From Siphonodentalium dalli (lineage: Eukaryota > Mollusca > Scaphopoda > Gadilida > Siphonodentaliidae): a stretch of 64,000 nucleotides of DNA. Shown here in pieces: positions 34,781 through 46,766 of the stretch. The stretch lies in NCBI GenBank assembly GCA_032622095.1, contig CP136066.1, forward strand, positions 199,352,978 through 199,416,977. Reading direction: 5' to 3'. Position 1 is the stretch's first letter, and each line of letters opens with the position of its first letter. Position numbers and translations under genes: made by a program. The notes under the pieces were generated by a model. It was not told the DNA's origin and searched no databases. It saw nothing but the letters and a program-made list of their open reading frames with translations.

Positions 34781-37700
34781 TAGTTATTTCTTTATATCGG
34801 CATTGTTCGCTATAATGAAATGCTAAACAGTTATGGTTTGATACACCTAACAACAAAATGGATGTGCTCAATGACGACAATGCTAAATTAATTGATTTGT
34901 CTGTATATCTTTCGGGTGGAGTGTATCAGGGACGTGGTGGCAATGGGTCTACGCTGGGGGGGGGGGGGGGGGTGGTTACCTTGCAATTTCCAATTACACA
35001 CCCGCCATGTTACACACCGAACTGGTATTTAAACTTCCAAATTGTCGGAAATGTCCAACTTAACACCACGCTACGGTCCAACTTAACACCACGCTACGGT
35101 CAAAACATTTTACCGAAAGTAATAAAATGTTCGACTTATGGTCTAAAAGGAAAAAAAATTCACACTCTTAAATTTCCAACTGATGTTGTGGCAAGCATGA
35201 CATGTACGCATGACATGTACATCTGTTGAAAATATTGTCCAGAGTTGTGAGCTTGTGAAACATCCCGCCTGGTGTCTCGTCCCCGAAGCGTATGTTCAGC
35301 GGAACTGGGGCTGTATAATTGATATTCAAACATGAACCAATCGTCTATTATCAATATATAGCATTTAATTGTATGAAAAGTCAGCTGTGGTTACAATATA
35401 TGGTCATGGTTCTATGACAAGTTCGGCCCTGGACTAAAACTTTCTCTTACTAGAATTATTGCTAAATTCAATTGTTGTTTGCCAAATTCCAAACGGACTT
35501 GCCAGTAGTCGGTTGGCTTCAAAGAAGTCGTAAAACCGATAAAATCTCATTTAGCGCGAAAACCTTTTATTGCAAATTCTTAATATACGCGGTCGATTAC
35601 ACAAGTACAATTCTTATCCCTGCTCTAATCCAATGAGAAATGAGTTTTTAAACCATGAGATGGAAATTCGTTCGTATCGCTGGTTGGACAATATTTGTTC
35701 AGAAATGTGGTATGAAATATACAACATGTTTGAAGTTATTAATATGTTATCTTAACTGTTTAATAATTCTAACCGCAGTTGTTACGTTTTGCGAAACGTT
35801 TTGTTTACCCAATGTGAATTGTACGGATACGAATAGCTATACTTATAAATATGTTGCTCTATCCGTGAGTTTATATTGTTGTCCACAGCATATAAGCCGC
35901 TGCGGTGTTCGCCAGAGTCGTTATTTCGTGGGAATCCCGATTCAGAATCCGAATCCGATTACGGGGGCGGGGCTAATTCCCGATTCTAGGTCAGATCTTG
36001 AAATCCACGTGGTCTCCGATACTATGTTTAATGTTCTCCCAGCGTCAAACATGGCTCATGTATTTGACACAAGTATCATTTGTATCTTATATTTATAAAG
36101 TTCATGTTTGTTGTGAAAGTTACGTTTTTCTTCTATGTATATATATATATATACATGGCACATAATTAGCTGCGAATCCGACTTAATCGCATCTATTTTC
36201 AAGTTAAAGTGTGTTTATTGATGAGGGTTAAGAGGACAAGCATTTCTAACAGCTCTGGGTCTCCTGAATCAAATTCCGAAGAAGTTGTGGAGAACACACG
36301 AAACTTGTCACTTGTACAGGGACGTGGTGACGGGCTGGATGGTGTGTCTCGCCTCCCCCGAACATTGGTACAATTTTCTTAGCTGTACAGTCATGCATAC
36401 GTGAGTTAAATCAGAGTTATCTTGACTAACTGTTCCAAATAATGATACGTACAAGCCAGCAAACAGACAAACCCGATTTTAAATAAATACATATACAAAC
36501 TTATGACTTACTCGGGGGAGGGGGTGATCGGTGATCTGTATATAAGTTCAACTTGTTTTGGTAGTCATGTTGCTTTGCCATTACTAATTATTTAGTTTTC
36601 AGTGTACATGTAATAACATATGGGAGAGGGGTACCCTTAAGTGAGTCAACACTTGTCCTCCAATCCCATTGTCTGTATAAACAAATGTATGTGTTATATA
36701 TAATGTGTTATCTAAATTTGACAAATATTTGAAATAAATATGTTTAAACTAAACTTCGGTACATTTCCAGCAGTTGGAAATTTCATGCATGACACAACAT
36801 TAGTTGAACATTAATTTGACACCATATATAGGTTGGAATTGTTCTCATTGTCGACTGCTATAGACAAACCACGCAAGTATGCAACTATAATAACCCATTC
36901 TTTATATCGGCATTGTTCGCTATATATTAATGCTACAACGAAACGCGGTCTATACAAATATGAATTGACACACCTACATAGTAACAACAATAGGGATGCG
37001 CCCATTGTCAACAATAATACATCAATGGATTCATTATGTGTACCTTTTGGGCTGACTGTATCAGGGACATGACAATGGGTCTCCGTTGGGGGGGTGGTGG
37101 GGTTTCAAATTGCACACCTGCCTTGAATCATACCGAACTGGTGCACTGTACGGAGGACTGTGTGGCAGCTTCCACGCAATGACTGTGTGGAGGCATTATC
37201 TCAACATAAATGTGTACCTAATGCACAAATACGTGTGTATCACCCAATATCCATACAAATATGTGTACATCACCACAAATATTTGTGTGTGACGTCGGTT
37301 TTTTTAAATTTCACGTGGTGGTCACGCGCGCGTCGTTGTTTCATAAAGGCTCACAGGCTGTCTTAAAGTGTACATGTGGAGTCGTGTTGATTGTGATAAA
37401 TCTCGAAATTCGATATATTTTACAGTTGAGAGTGCTTTAACTAAGCACCACCCTCTTATTATTTTGCACGGAAAGGCTCACACGATGTTTTTGTTTCGGG
37501 ATGCAGTAGTGCTGAAAGAAATATCTACTGAGACCAGTGACGTGGCGAGAGAGTGGTAATTGGGGAGGGGGTGTCTATAACACTATCCCAAACTTTGGTA
37601 AAATGTTCAACAGTTGGAAATTTCATGCGTGACACAAATTTATTTTGCAAGTTTGACAACACATGCATATAGGTTGAAATTGTTCTCATTGTTTGATTTT

Positions 37701-37980
37701 CCATTCAGTAATTAGTGGGGAATTTATTGTTTATAGACAAACAGTAGCATATTTTTCTATTTTTGGTTAAAATTTTGGCCTCAAATGGCCGTCAGTTGGA
37801 ACCTTTCCATTTGGTTGGAAATTCTAACAGTTGGAAAGCTTGAGCTGCCAATTGGAAAATTCCAAACGAAGGGGTGCAAATATAGTTCCGCAAATCTGGT
37901 TCAAGGGGAGGGTGGGTGTACTTCGACATTTCAACGTGGAACCCCGCCAACGGTGACCCTCTAGCCGCATCCCTGACTGA
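34781..37980. repeat. Diverged duplicates with hAT-type ends
   Basis: 34785-35035 and 36895-37140 are collinear: TTTATATCGGCATTGTTCGCTATA, ACACACCTA, TATCAGGGAC, CAATGGGTCT, a poly-G run and ACCGAACTGGT. CAGGGACGTGGTG occurs at 34927 and 36314, CAGGGACATGACAATGGG at 37066, and the complementary end CATCCCTG at 37969. A 17-bp G-run is at 34956-34972. TTGGAAATTTCATGC-GACACAA recurs at 36770 and 37612. These look like nested non-autonomous DNA elements. The frame 34858-35229 spans the duplicated DNA and is not a supported gene. Confidence 0.6.
35800..35935 (+). repeat. Single-unit relative of the 34-bp satellite and its flank
   Basis: AATTGTACGGATACGAATAG followed by the same downstream sequence as at 34262-34345 (TTGTTGTCCACAGC...GCCGCTG). 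It could represent the state before amplification of the satellite. Confidence 0.65.
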
Positions 37981-39330
37981 GACTTGTGGATGCCACCGCA
38001 TTGCCCCAATCATGCTCTTTAGTATGAGGTTCTATTCTGTATTCTGGCCCAATGAATCTCACAGAATGTGTGAAAATTAACGACTTTTGTGTTTCAAAAA
38101 TAATTTCATTTGAATATGACGGGCATCAATGTTGCAATGTACCTTTAAATATCACAATGGACGATCAATGTACCGATGGAAACAAATTGTTGGGTGGGTG
38201 GGGTATTATTTTTCCATTATATTGGTGGTTTACCAAGACGATGTCAAACATTAGCACGCATATTTTTGGATCCTCTGCTATGTATAACTCGCGAAAATTC
38301 AGTTACCGATGGAGGGGGTGTGTCGTATATATAATATGCGATTTATAGTCCAATATACATATAGCCACCGTTTGTGTACATAACTTTAATTGTGAAGATA
38401 ATTATGTCATTCAATAAACTACTCAAAATCCCATTAAATTGAGGTATATTCTTGCAAAGTTGTCTGAATATGATAACATGACTGTATATCATAAATGCAC
38501 GTTCCTGGCAAATAGCAAATACAGAACTTAGAAATAATCTCAAATTAGAAATACTGCAGGATAGTAAGAATGTGAAATGTCATTAAAGTACAATGTATTA
38601 TTAGCCTTTGGATAAACTGACATATATACACGGTGAAGAGTTATTGTTTATACTATAAGAAGAGGGGGTCCCTCATTTTCAAACTCGCCATGTTTCAAAT
38701 AATATAATCCTTATACATGTATGTCAGTGTGTTATATAGCTAAAATCCTTATGTAAAATCGTAAAATTCCCGTGTCAAAATTGTGCTCAATGAGGCTTCA
38801 ATCTGACCATATTGATAAAGTAAATTATAGTTATAAAATGGCAGAACATTCATTATGTGAAGCTGTAATGAGTAGTTTATATTTAGCATGTTTCAAAAAC
38901 TATATTCCTTTCTGAATATGAGGTCATTATTAATATATGAATTACAATACTATTGTTGATGTACATATACTGTAAATAATATTACCATGCTAAACAAATC
39001 AACTTCTCTGCTTACAGGTTCGAAAGTGGAGGGAGTCATGCATGGCGGTGCGACGGCGATGTACATGTACATACGCGATATGGACTTGGTTGCCTTGCCA
39101 ACGACGAAGATAAACTCCAATTAACCAACCAATCAAGAGCCACGGTGGAATGTATAAGTTGGACACAATCACTGATTTTGGTATATATATGATATCAAGT
39201 GCTGCAATTTAGTTTCCGCGCAATAGGCGATGACTCTATACTTCTTGAACTAGAGATTTCTCCCAAAAAATTGCACCGAGAGATATGTGTATATATTCTC
39301 GAAGACTAGCTAATCTATTTGGAGCCCCTT
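37981..39330. other. No gene seen
   Basis: AT-rich DNA. The plus-strand frame 38052-38348 (98 codons, two NIT/NMS-like sites) has no recognisable domain. CATGCATGG and (TA)n words near 39040-39190 are unremarkable. Confidence 0.5.
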
Positions 39331-40255
39331 AATTGTCCCCCGTAAAATTTATTTTCGGGGGACTATTGTAGTCAGCTCCATCCGTCCGTCGTCCGTCCGC
39401 CCGTCCGTGCGTCCGTCCGGTAATGATAATCCGATTTGATTGAAACTTGGTATGTAGGTGTCTCAACCAAGAACACATGTGCTCTGCAATTATGGGTTTG
39501 ATCCGATGTTCTTTTATGGAGTTATTTCCATTTTTTCAACTTTTTTTTTACTTATTCTCACTTATTCGGTTTCCTGATGATATCTCCAGTTTTTATTCTT
39601 TAATTGCAAATCCCACTTCTATGTGGATCAGTCATATCAAGATACAGGTTGATTTCGAATTTGAGTTTGATCCGATGATTTTTCCTAGAGTTATGGACTT
39701 TTTTCGTCTTAGAAAATTCAATTTACTTCTTTTTTCTTTGGTTTCCGGATGATAACTCAAGTTTGGACTGTTCAATTGAAAATTTCGTTTATTTGTGAGT
39801 CATTGATATCAAAATACAGGTCAAGTTCGAATTTGAGTTTGATCCGATGATTTTTCTCAGAGTTATGGGCTTTTCGATTTAGAAAATTCAATGTTTTTGT
39901 TTTTTCTTGGTTTCCGGATGATAACTCAAGTTATGATTGTTTAATTGGAAATTCTGTTTTTAATAAAGTTATGGGCCTTTCGACTTTGAATTTTTTATTA
40001 TTTTCTGTATGAGGGTACCTTCATGGTGTAATCAACTCCTGCTAAAGTTTTGATTGTAGATATTTGAAACTTCAGAGTATTGTTACCCACATATTGAAGA
40101 TGTGCAACATGTTTATAGATGACGGAAAAATTATTTGTTTACGGAATTATTAACCCTTTCGACTTAGAACATTTCATCATTTTTTTAAATTTCTTTAACA
40201 AAAAGCGGCATCGACTTGCCACGTTGTCGGGGGACACTGTGGTCGGCCGACCATT
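39331..40255 (+). repeat. Tandem repeat of about 172 bp with (CCGT)n head and GGGGGAC ends
   Basis: Begins with TTGTCCCCCGTAAAA...TTTTCGGGGGACTATTGTAG, an inverted pair. Then come CCGT-type microsatellite units (39378-39420) and units starting TTTGATCCGATG at 39495, 39666 and 39838. CGGGGGACACTGTGG recurs at 40229, closing the block. This layout suggests a single repeat element. Frames inside are not genes. Confidence 0.75.
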
Positions 40256-40486
40256 TATTTTCTGATATAGTTCAAGGTATCTCTGAAAGATTCAGTTCGT
40301 TTTGTAGCTTGTTCTACACACGTGATGGTGAGTCTGATTTGTTTTGGTTTGGTTTGTTAGGGATTATCGTCGTTCTAGCCGAACGCAGAGGCTTAATTTC
40401 ACCGAGAAATCGTCCCACTGCGTGTAGAAACCACCGACCCCCGGATGGTGAGTCTGAAGCAAGATAGCTAAATAGTAGCAATATAT
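40256..40486. other. Unassigned
   Basis: The phrase GATGGTGAGTCTGA occurs twice (40324 and 40444), pointing to a local duplication. Nothing else recognised. Confidence 0.4.
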
Positions 40487-40491
40487 ATGTA

Positions 40492-40651
40492 CACAGCAGA
40501 GGCGGACTTTCATACGGATATCACGAAGTCCGTGAAATTGTTCCAACACATTCTAGTTATTGATGTGAAACCCATTGATGGAACTGCAACATGCACGCTT
40601 ATCTTTGAAATCTCGTCGGATGACCAAACTATTATGGTGAATGTGTTAACG
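40492..40651 (+). CDS. Possible exon with a weak cadherin-like pattern
   Basis: An open plus-strand stretch lies between CACAG and GTGAAT. It reads EADFHTDITKSVKLFQHILV, then IDVKPIDGTATCTLIFEIS and SSDDQTIM. The pattern DFxT...L...V.D..GTATCTL.FEI.SDDQ loosely recalls the end of an extracellular cadherin repeat (..V.V.DVND). No calcium-binding DRE or DXNDN motif is intact. It may equally be chance. Confidence 0.25.
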
Positions 40652-41005
40652 ACTGTTTTGTTTTGTCTCTTTGTATTATTGAAATTAAAGACCATTTCTA
40701 CTATTTCATTCGACAATCACGATGTCTGCTGTATACTCAAAAGAAGACCGCGGACCTCCGGGATATGTATGTTTGCTTTTTGATAAGTTGATATAGAAAA
40801 ATGTCCAACGTCGCATGTCAAGCATCAGTAGATCATAACATTTCATATGCATCGCGGGAAAAACCGCCCAATGATAGACGAACAATATATTTGGCCAATA
40901 CACATCGGTTAACGTGCAATCGTGTCACTGCAATGTATGGTTAGTTATTTGCACGATTAGCAGTCCTATATAATTCGGACAATACGCTCGGGCACATGTT
41001 ATGCC

Positions 41006-41221
41006 TCATTTCTCCGCCACGGGTATAATATAAGTTACGGGACCCTTAGTGTTCGGATATGGTGTCATGTGAGGCGAAGTGAGATCAATATTAGGTGAGA
41101 CCAGAGACCAGAATTCAGCCGCATATGTCCCACTAAATGTGCTATTGGCACTGGAATTTGTGTCATGATATGGATAAAACAGATTTTGATCGATTCTGCC
41201 CGAAAACTTTACGAAAATATA
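41006..41221 (-). CDS. Possible terminal exon of an unrecognised extracellular protein
   Basis: After a GCGATTTGCAG acceptor on the minus strand, 71 codons are open to a TGA at 41008-41006. The peptide has the glycosylation-type sites NSS and NST (DTNSSANSTFSGTYAAEF) and ends TKGPVTYIIPVAEK. Composition is protein-like, without simple repeats. No family recognised. The adjacent minus-strand stretch 41368-41487 (with GVHCFYVMSCNMEW) could be an upstream exon, but no donor was identified with confidence. Confidence 0.35.
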   Translation of the reverse strand, partial: YIFVKFSGRIDQNLFYPYHDTNSSANSTFSGTYAAEFWSLVSPNIDLTSPHMTPYPNTKGPVTYIIPVAEK

Positions 41222-41805
41222 CTGCAAATCGCACGAATATTAAATATGCTAAATATAATTGTACTATTCAAAATAAGAGCATTGTCATACCAACATGTAA
41301 ATCGGTGTAAAATAAACTCTTGTCGTCAAAAGCAGTTTCTTGTTTTAAACTAGGGTTATTTTAAGTGTTGTCCACTCTTTTTCCTTCCCGGTCCCCGAAC
41401 TGTATTTGTCCTGCGAGTATCCATTCCATATTACAGGACATGACATAGAAGCAGTGAACACCCTGAGTCAGTGCAACCAGTTGATCTGAGAGATATGCTC
41501 CAAAATGACAGTAATCATACAAGAAGAAGAAAGATGCACGCATGAACTATTTTACAAGATTTGTATTTGGGAGAATATTATAAATTAGTTGGGGTACCCG
41601 GCGACTCTCAGGTTAAAGTTAAATATATATTTTAAGTTGACAATAAACGCACTTTGTTGCTAATTATTATTGCCTCTTTAAGTCATCAACATCACCTATA
41701 CCATGACAGTCCCGCGTCAATGTGTGCACCAATGTTCCCACATTTATCCTTTAATGTTTTATAGTCCATCTTTAAGTCTGCTGCGCCTATCACATGGTAA
41801 TCCTT
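41222..41805. other. No firm gene
   Basis: Holds the possible Cys-rich exon at 41368-41487 (minus strand, acceptor CTCTCAG) and otherwise AT-rich DNA. Confidence 0.4.
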
Positions 41806-43895
41806 GTAGTCCAGGATATATTGGTCGACCTCTGCACCCCCTCAACTTCACCACACTAATTTTCTTCCTTAAGGTCTCCTATAATTTTTTCACTTGTTAA
41901 CAAGAACAAAAAGTGGCCGCAGAGACTCCAGACAAGATGGCGTCCATAATGGCGGCCACTTTTTAAAAATGTACCAGGTATCTTTGATCGCCGTTATAGT
42001 AAAGATGATATAACATGCGGTCTTGGTTTCGGCTCGATTCGTTATGCTAATATACAACCCTTACAAATTAGCCAAAATTCCGACACCAGAATCCAATAAT
42101 GCGGCCAAGATGGCCGCCGAAATGTGAAAATATGCTATTTTTCTGACATGTTACCACCTTTCGTTTGTCTCTGTGGGTAAATATTGGCAACTTTTCGGCA
42201 TGTTATACAGTTATAATATATAGGAGTATTTGTTGACCACATGGGGACCATAATATACATTAATTGCTGGATATTTTTGTCCGATATCACGTTTTCCCAA
42301 ATGCCGGTATAATAGGTCAAAGCCGAATCAACGTTAATAACGCGATGTAATGTTTCGAATCAATGAATGTTATTACTATTATAACAACACACATGCATAT
42401 ATATGTGCAGAAGATACTCCAGTTAGGATACCTCTTATACCTGAGTTGAGGAATATTTACCCAAATCCAAGATGGCGGCCAAAATGACCACCAGAAATAA
42501 AAAATCGCCGATTTAACATCAGTGAGCACTCCACACCTGCTTACTATTGTGAGTTGGGAACACTTAGGCGAAGAGCTTTCCTTGTACCGTATTCAAATAA
42601 AAGTCCCCCAAATCCAAAATGGCGCCCACAATGGCAGACATATTTTGAAAAATCACCGAAATTCTCTCATATTCACATCATTGGCCATTATTGTCGAGAC
42701 AACTCCACCCATGCTTACAGTTGAGTTGGAAATACTGAGGTGAAGTAATTACATTACATCTCAGGCAAGAAATTGTTTTCCAAATCGAAGATGGCGGCCA
42801 AAATGGCGACCGAAATTTGAAAACAAGTCTACATTCCTTTACTTTCTTACGATGGGCATTATTGTTTCACGATTTCTATACACCATTACATGTTGATATG
42901 GAATAGTGACATGAAGTATTCATTAGCGTTTGGCAATTGATACTCACAGCCAAGATCGCTGCTAAATTGGCGGCTAGAAATTGAAAAGAAATCGATCTTT
43001 TCACATATTTCAACTTTTTGTCATAATATCGGTATGTATGGACGAAACTGTACATAAACCATCTACTAGTTCAACTTAAAGGTATCAAAACGTATAAAAT
43101 AGCTCGTATCCTTCTGGAAAGATGAAAAACCACAATTATGTGGCATTTCGAAATCCATTCTCCACTTAGCGCCGATAATGGCCGTAAGCGTAGGTGCGCC
43201 GAATAGTTATATCAGAACAATTACCTGATAACAGATTCTGATTTGCCACGCCACGTCCATAATTATCTGGTCCAGCTTCCATTTTTAGTCTGATAAATCT
43301 AGGTCGATCATAACGTTTCAAACAATTAATTTTCCGGTGTCTAGCTTACGAATTTAAATATTTGCTAAATATGATAGTTGTGCGTCATCTTGAACTAGGA
43401 AGGCATATGACCGATGAGTATACAAGCATACAGAAGGTCATCTCAATGCACGTGTCTCATACCCCATGGGGATAACGGCATGTACACCTGGCGAACCAGT
43501 TAGCTAGTCACTTCTCAATAGATGGTTCGTCAACTCACAAACTCAGCGACGCATTGGCATATGTGGACAACTTCGACAGTGTTTCGAAGGTTGCTAGCTG
43601 TCTCATTCCCTTGGACAGATGTGTATCTGCTAAGGAGAAGACCATAGTGTACAGACTACCCACACTTCTTGACCATGATCCGAAGCAAACTGTGTGACGC
43701 CCCGCAGTTGTCTCGTCGAATATCTCCCAGCAGAGAAGAACAATGCTCGCGGTGCTAGTTTGTGGACATGCGCCATGATAGTGGGAATGAAATGGGCCAC
43801 GGTATACACCACCCTACACCTGGTGCATGTCATGCGTGTCGGTTGTTTTTTGGTGTGGTAATATTGTATTTCCACATCCGTTTCGAAGCCTTTCT
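41806..43895 (+). repeat. Left arm of foldback 2
   Basis: Contains six or more degenerate internal units, each with a word like CCAAGATGGCGGCCAAAATG (41937, 42110, 42468, 42617, 42788 and 42953), followed by GAAAA and a 100-150 bp less conserved part. The minus frame 43630-43902 has a decayed counterpart in the other arm. Confidence 0.85.
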
Positions 43896-44456
43896 GATTC
43901 AACTACGTACATTCGTGTCTGGATAATACTATGCTAGCCTCCCTCAAAACAGTCGGATGGACTAAAGGATAATGTCTTTATAGCATGAATGTATGCGTTT
44001 TTTGTTATCCTCTCTCAGGGTTAGTGTCAGTGTGTGGGCGGTATTATTCAAGACAATGTCAGGAACTGTGGTGCATTTATTTCACTATGTATTTAAAGAA
44101 CAATTTACAGTCTCGATGGCAATGGCTGTGGACGTTGGGGAACGCGACCTTTATGAGCATATAGCTTTATATATATAACTTTAGAATATAGTAGTTAATT
44201 TCTCGTGCAGGAAAATGGTTGCAATGGTGATGTTACCAATAAATCACTTGGTGATCCAACGTTTGTTGAACTGAATGCAAGAACATTCCTCTGGGTGTTC
44301 TTCGCGTTGATCATTTCACCCTTTTTTTGATGGCATTTGTACTTTCTTGAACCATACCACCCAGCGTGAGTATGACAGATCAACCAACTATCAAAGGTAT
44401 CGCCTTTAAGACACCCCAGTCTTGTGGGGCTTATACAGCAGTAGCCAATGGCACAC
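43896..44456. other. Unpaired centre of foldback 2
   Basis: No inverted partner. Short frames on both strands (43993-44178 plus, 44195-44506 minus) have no recognisable domain. Confidence 0.6.
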
Positions 44457-46766
44457 GCCTGGTCCAGTTGTTTAAGAACGGCTTCCAAACGGATGGGAAC
44501 AATCATACAATCTTAGCATACAAGGAAAGCAAAGCCACACATGAGATCCTGTCTGAATCTAAAACATAACAAAATAAGGGGCGGTGCAGTCATGGTCCAA
44601 TTTCATGTCCACTATCATGACACATACCCACAAACTAGCACCGTGTGTTATCATCTGCTTGAATCTGTTCGCTGAGACGATTGCTTATGATCATGTTCAA
44701 GCAGTTTGGGTATATTATGCATTATGGTCTTCTATGCCTTAGCAGAAATGCATCCGTCAAATGTCGGGCTTTCAACATTCGAAGCCATATACATAATTTG
44801 TCCGGGTACGCCAGTGCATTAGGTGAGTATGTGAATTGATGAACCATATATTGAGAAGTGGCTGTTTGGGAAGATCACCTGGTGTACACGTTGGTATCCC
44901 AGTTAGGTCACCAAAGCTGACAATACGCAGATAGATATGTCCTTCTGAAAGCTAGTATACGCATCGACCGAATACCTTTGTAGTGTATCGCACAAGATGA
45001 CGCCTATACCCCATATGTAGCATCTGCATTATTCCATAAGCTATACCACGAATGAAGCTCGCTAAGAATTCCAAGCTTTCGAAACAAACATGAGAGCTGG
45101 ACACCAGCATATGTATTGTTTGAAACATTCCGATTAGTGGGACCCTTCTACAATGTGTAGTAAACTGTTGTTGTGGGCGAGATAGATTAATCTGACGAAG
45201 AGACAGAAACGGGTCTAGCTAATGCTGAATGTGGAAATTCAGAATAAGCTCAGGTACTGTTGTTTTGATTTTCGGAAATCATAATATGCCTATTCGGCGC
45301 ACCTATATACGGTTACGGCCAGTATGAGCTCTTAGTGGAGAATGGATTTTGAAATGCCACATCGCGATTGTGGGTTTTCATCCTTCCAAAAGGCTACGAC
45401 TTACGTTGGAACTAATAGATAGCTTATATTAAGTACCGTTTCGTCTATACAAATCGATATTAAAAAGTTGAAATTAGTATGTGATAATATCGGCTTCTTT
45501 TCAATTTATGGCCGCCAGTTTGGCCGTCATATTGACTGTGAGTATCACTTGCCAAACCCTAATAAATAAATCATACATATCAACATGTAATGGTGGGTAG
45601 AAATCGCGAAACAATAACGCCCATCCTAAGAAAGTAAAGGAATGTAGGCGTTTTTAAAATTTCGGTCGCCAATTTGGCCGCCATCTACGATTTGGAAAAC
45701 CATTTCTTGCATGAGATGTAAGGTAATAACTTCACCTCGGTATTTCCAACTCAACTGTAAGCATGGATGGAGTTGTCTCGACAATAATGCCCAATGATGT
45801 GAATATGAGGGAATTTCGGTGATTTTTCAAAATCTCTCCGCCATTGTGGGCGCCATTTTGGATTTGGGGGACTTTTATTTGAATATGGTACAAGGAAAGT
45901 TCTTCGCCTAAATGTTCCCAACTTACAATAGTAAGCAGGTGTGGAGTTGCCATGACAATAATGCTCACTGGTGTTAAAATCAGCGAATTTCGGCGATTTT
46001 TCTATTTCTGGTGGCCATTTTGGCCGCCATCTTGGATTTGGGTAAATATTCCTCAACTCAAGTATAAGATGAACACTAGCGGTAAGCATGGATGGAGTTG
46101 TCTCGACAATAATGCCCAATGTTAGGATTCCTCTTATACCTGAGTATCTCCTGCACATATATATGGATGTTTGTTGTTATAATAGCAATAGCATTCATTG
46201 ATTCGAAACATTCCATCGCGTTATTAACGTATATTCGGCTTTTACCTATTATACAGGCATTTGGGAAAACGTGATATCGGACAAAAATATCCCGCAGTGA
46301 ATGTATATTATGGTCCCCATGTGTTCGCCAATGGCTCCTCTATACGATAAATGTATAACATGACGCAAAGATGCCAACATTTTCCCACAGAGACAAACGA
46401 AAGGTTGTAACATGTCAGAAAACTAGCATATTTTCACATTTCGGCGGCCATCTTGGCCGCCATATTGGATGCTGGTGTCCGATTTTTGGCTAATTTGTAA
46501 GGGTTGTATATTATTACAACGAATCGAGCAGAAAACAAGACCGCATGTGCTATCATCTTTACTATAATGGCAATCGAAGAGACCTGGTGCATATAAACAA
46601 AAATGGCCGCCATTATGGACGCCATCTTGTCTGGAGTCTCTGCGACCACTTTTTGTTCTTGTTAACAAGTGAAAAATATTAGAGGAGACATTAAGACAAA
46701 AATTAGTGGGGTGAAGTTGAGTCCTGTGGGTGGGGGTGCAGAGGTCGACCAATATCTCCTGGACTA
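44457..46766 (-). repeat. Right arm of foldback 2
   Basis: Reverse complement of the left arm, with the GGCCGCCATCTTGG-type words at 45530, 45678, 45840, 46022, 46445 and 46610. An extra tandem piece near 46060-46120 (GGATGGAGTTGTCTCGACA repeated from 45765) explains part of its greater length. Confidence 0.85.

Larger units (their letters stand above)
41806..46766. mobile_element. Second giant foldback element, about 5 kb, arms diverged
   Basis: 41806-43895 and 44457-46766 are inverted repeats of one another. Paired landmarks include AGTCCAGGATATATTGGTCG with 46744-46765, ACTTGTTAACAAGAAC with 46658-46673, CCATTCTCCACTTAG with about 45335-45350, ACTTCTCAATAGATGGTTC with 44846-44867, GCTAAGGAGAAGACCAT with about 44724-44745, and GGTGCTAGTTTGTGG with 44630-44645. 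The arms differ by many substitutions and indels (about 2.09 versus 2.31 kb), so this copy is older than the one at 2635. The unpaired centre is about 560 bp. No transposase or exact target duplication was found. Confidence 0.85.
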
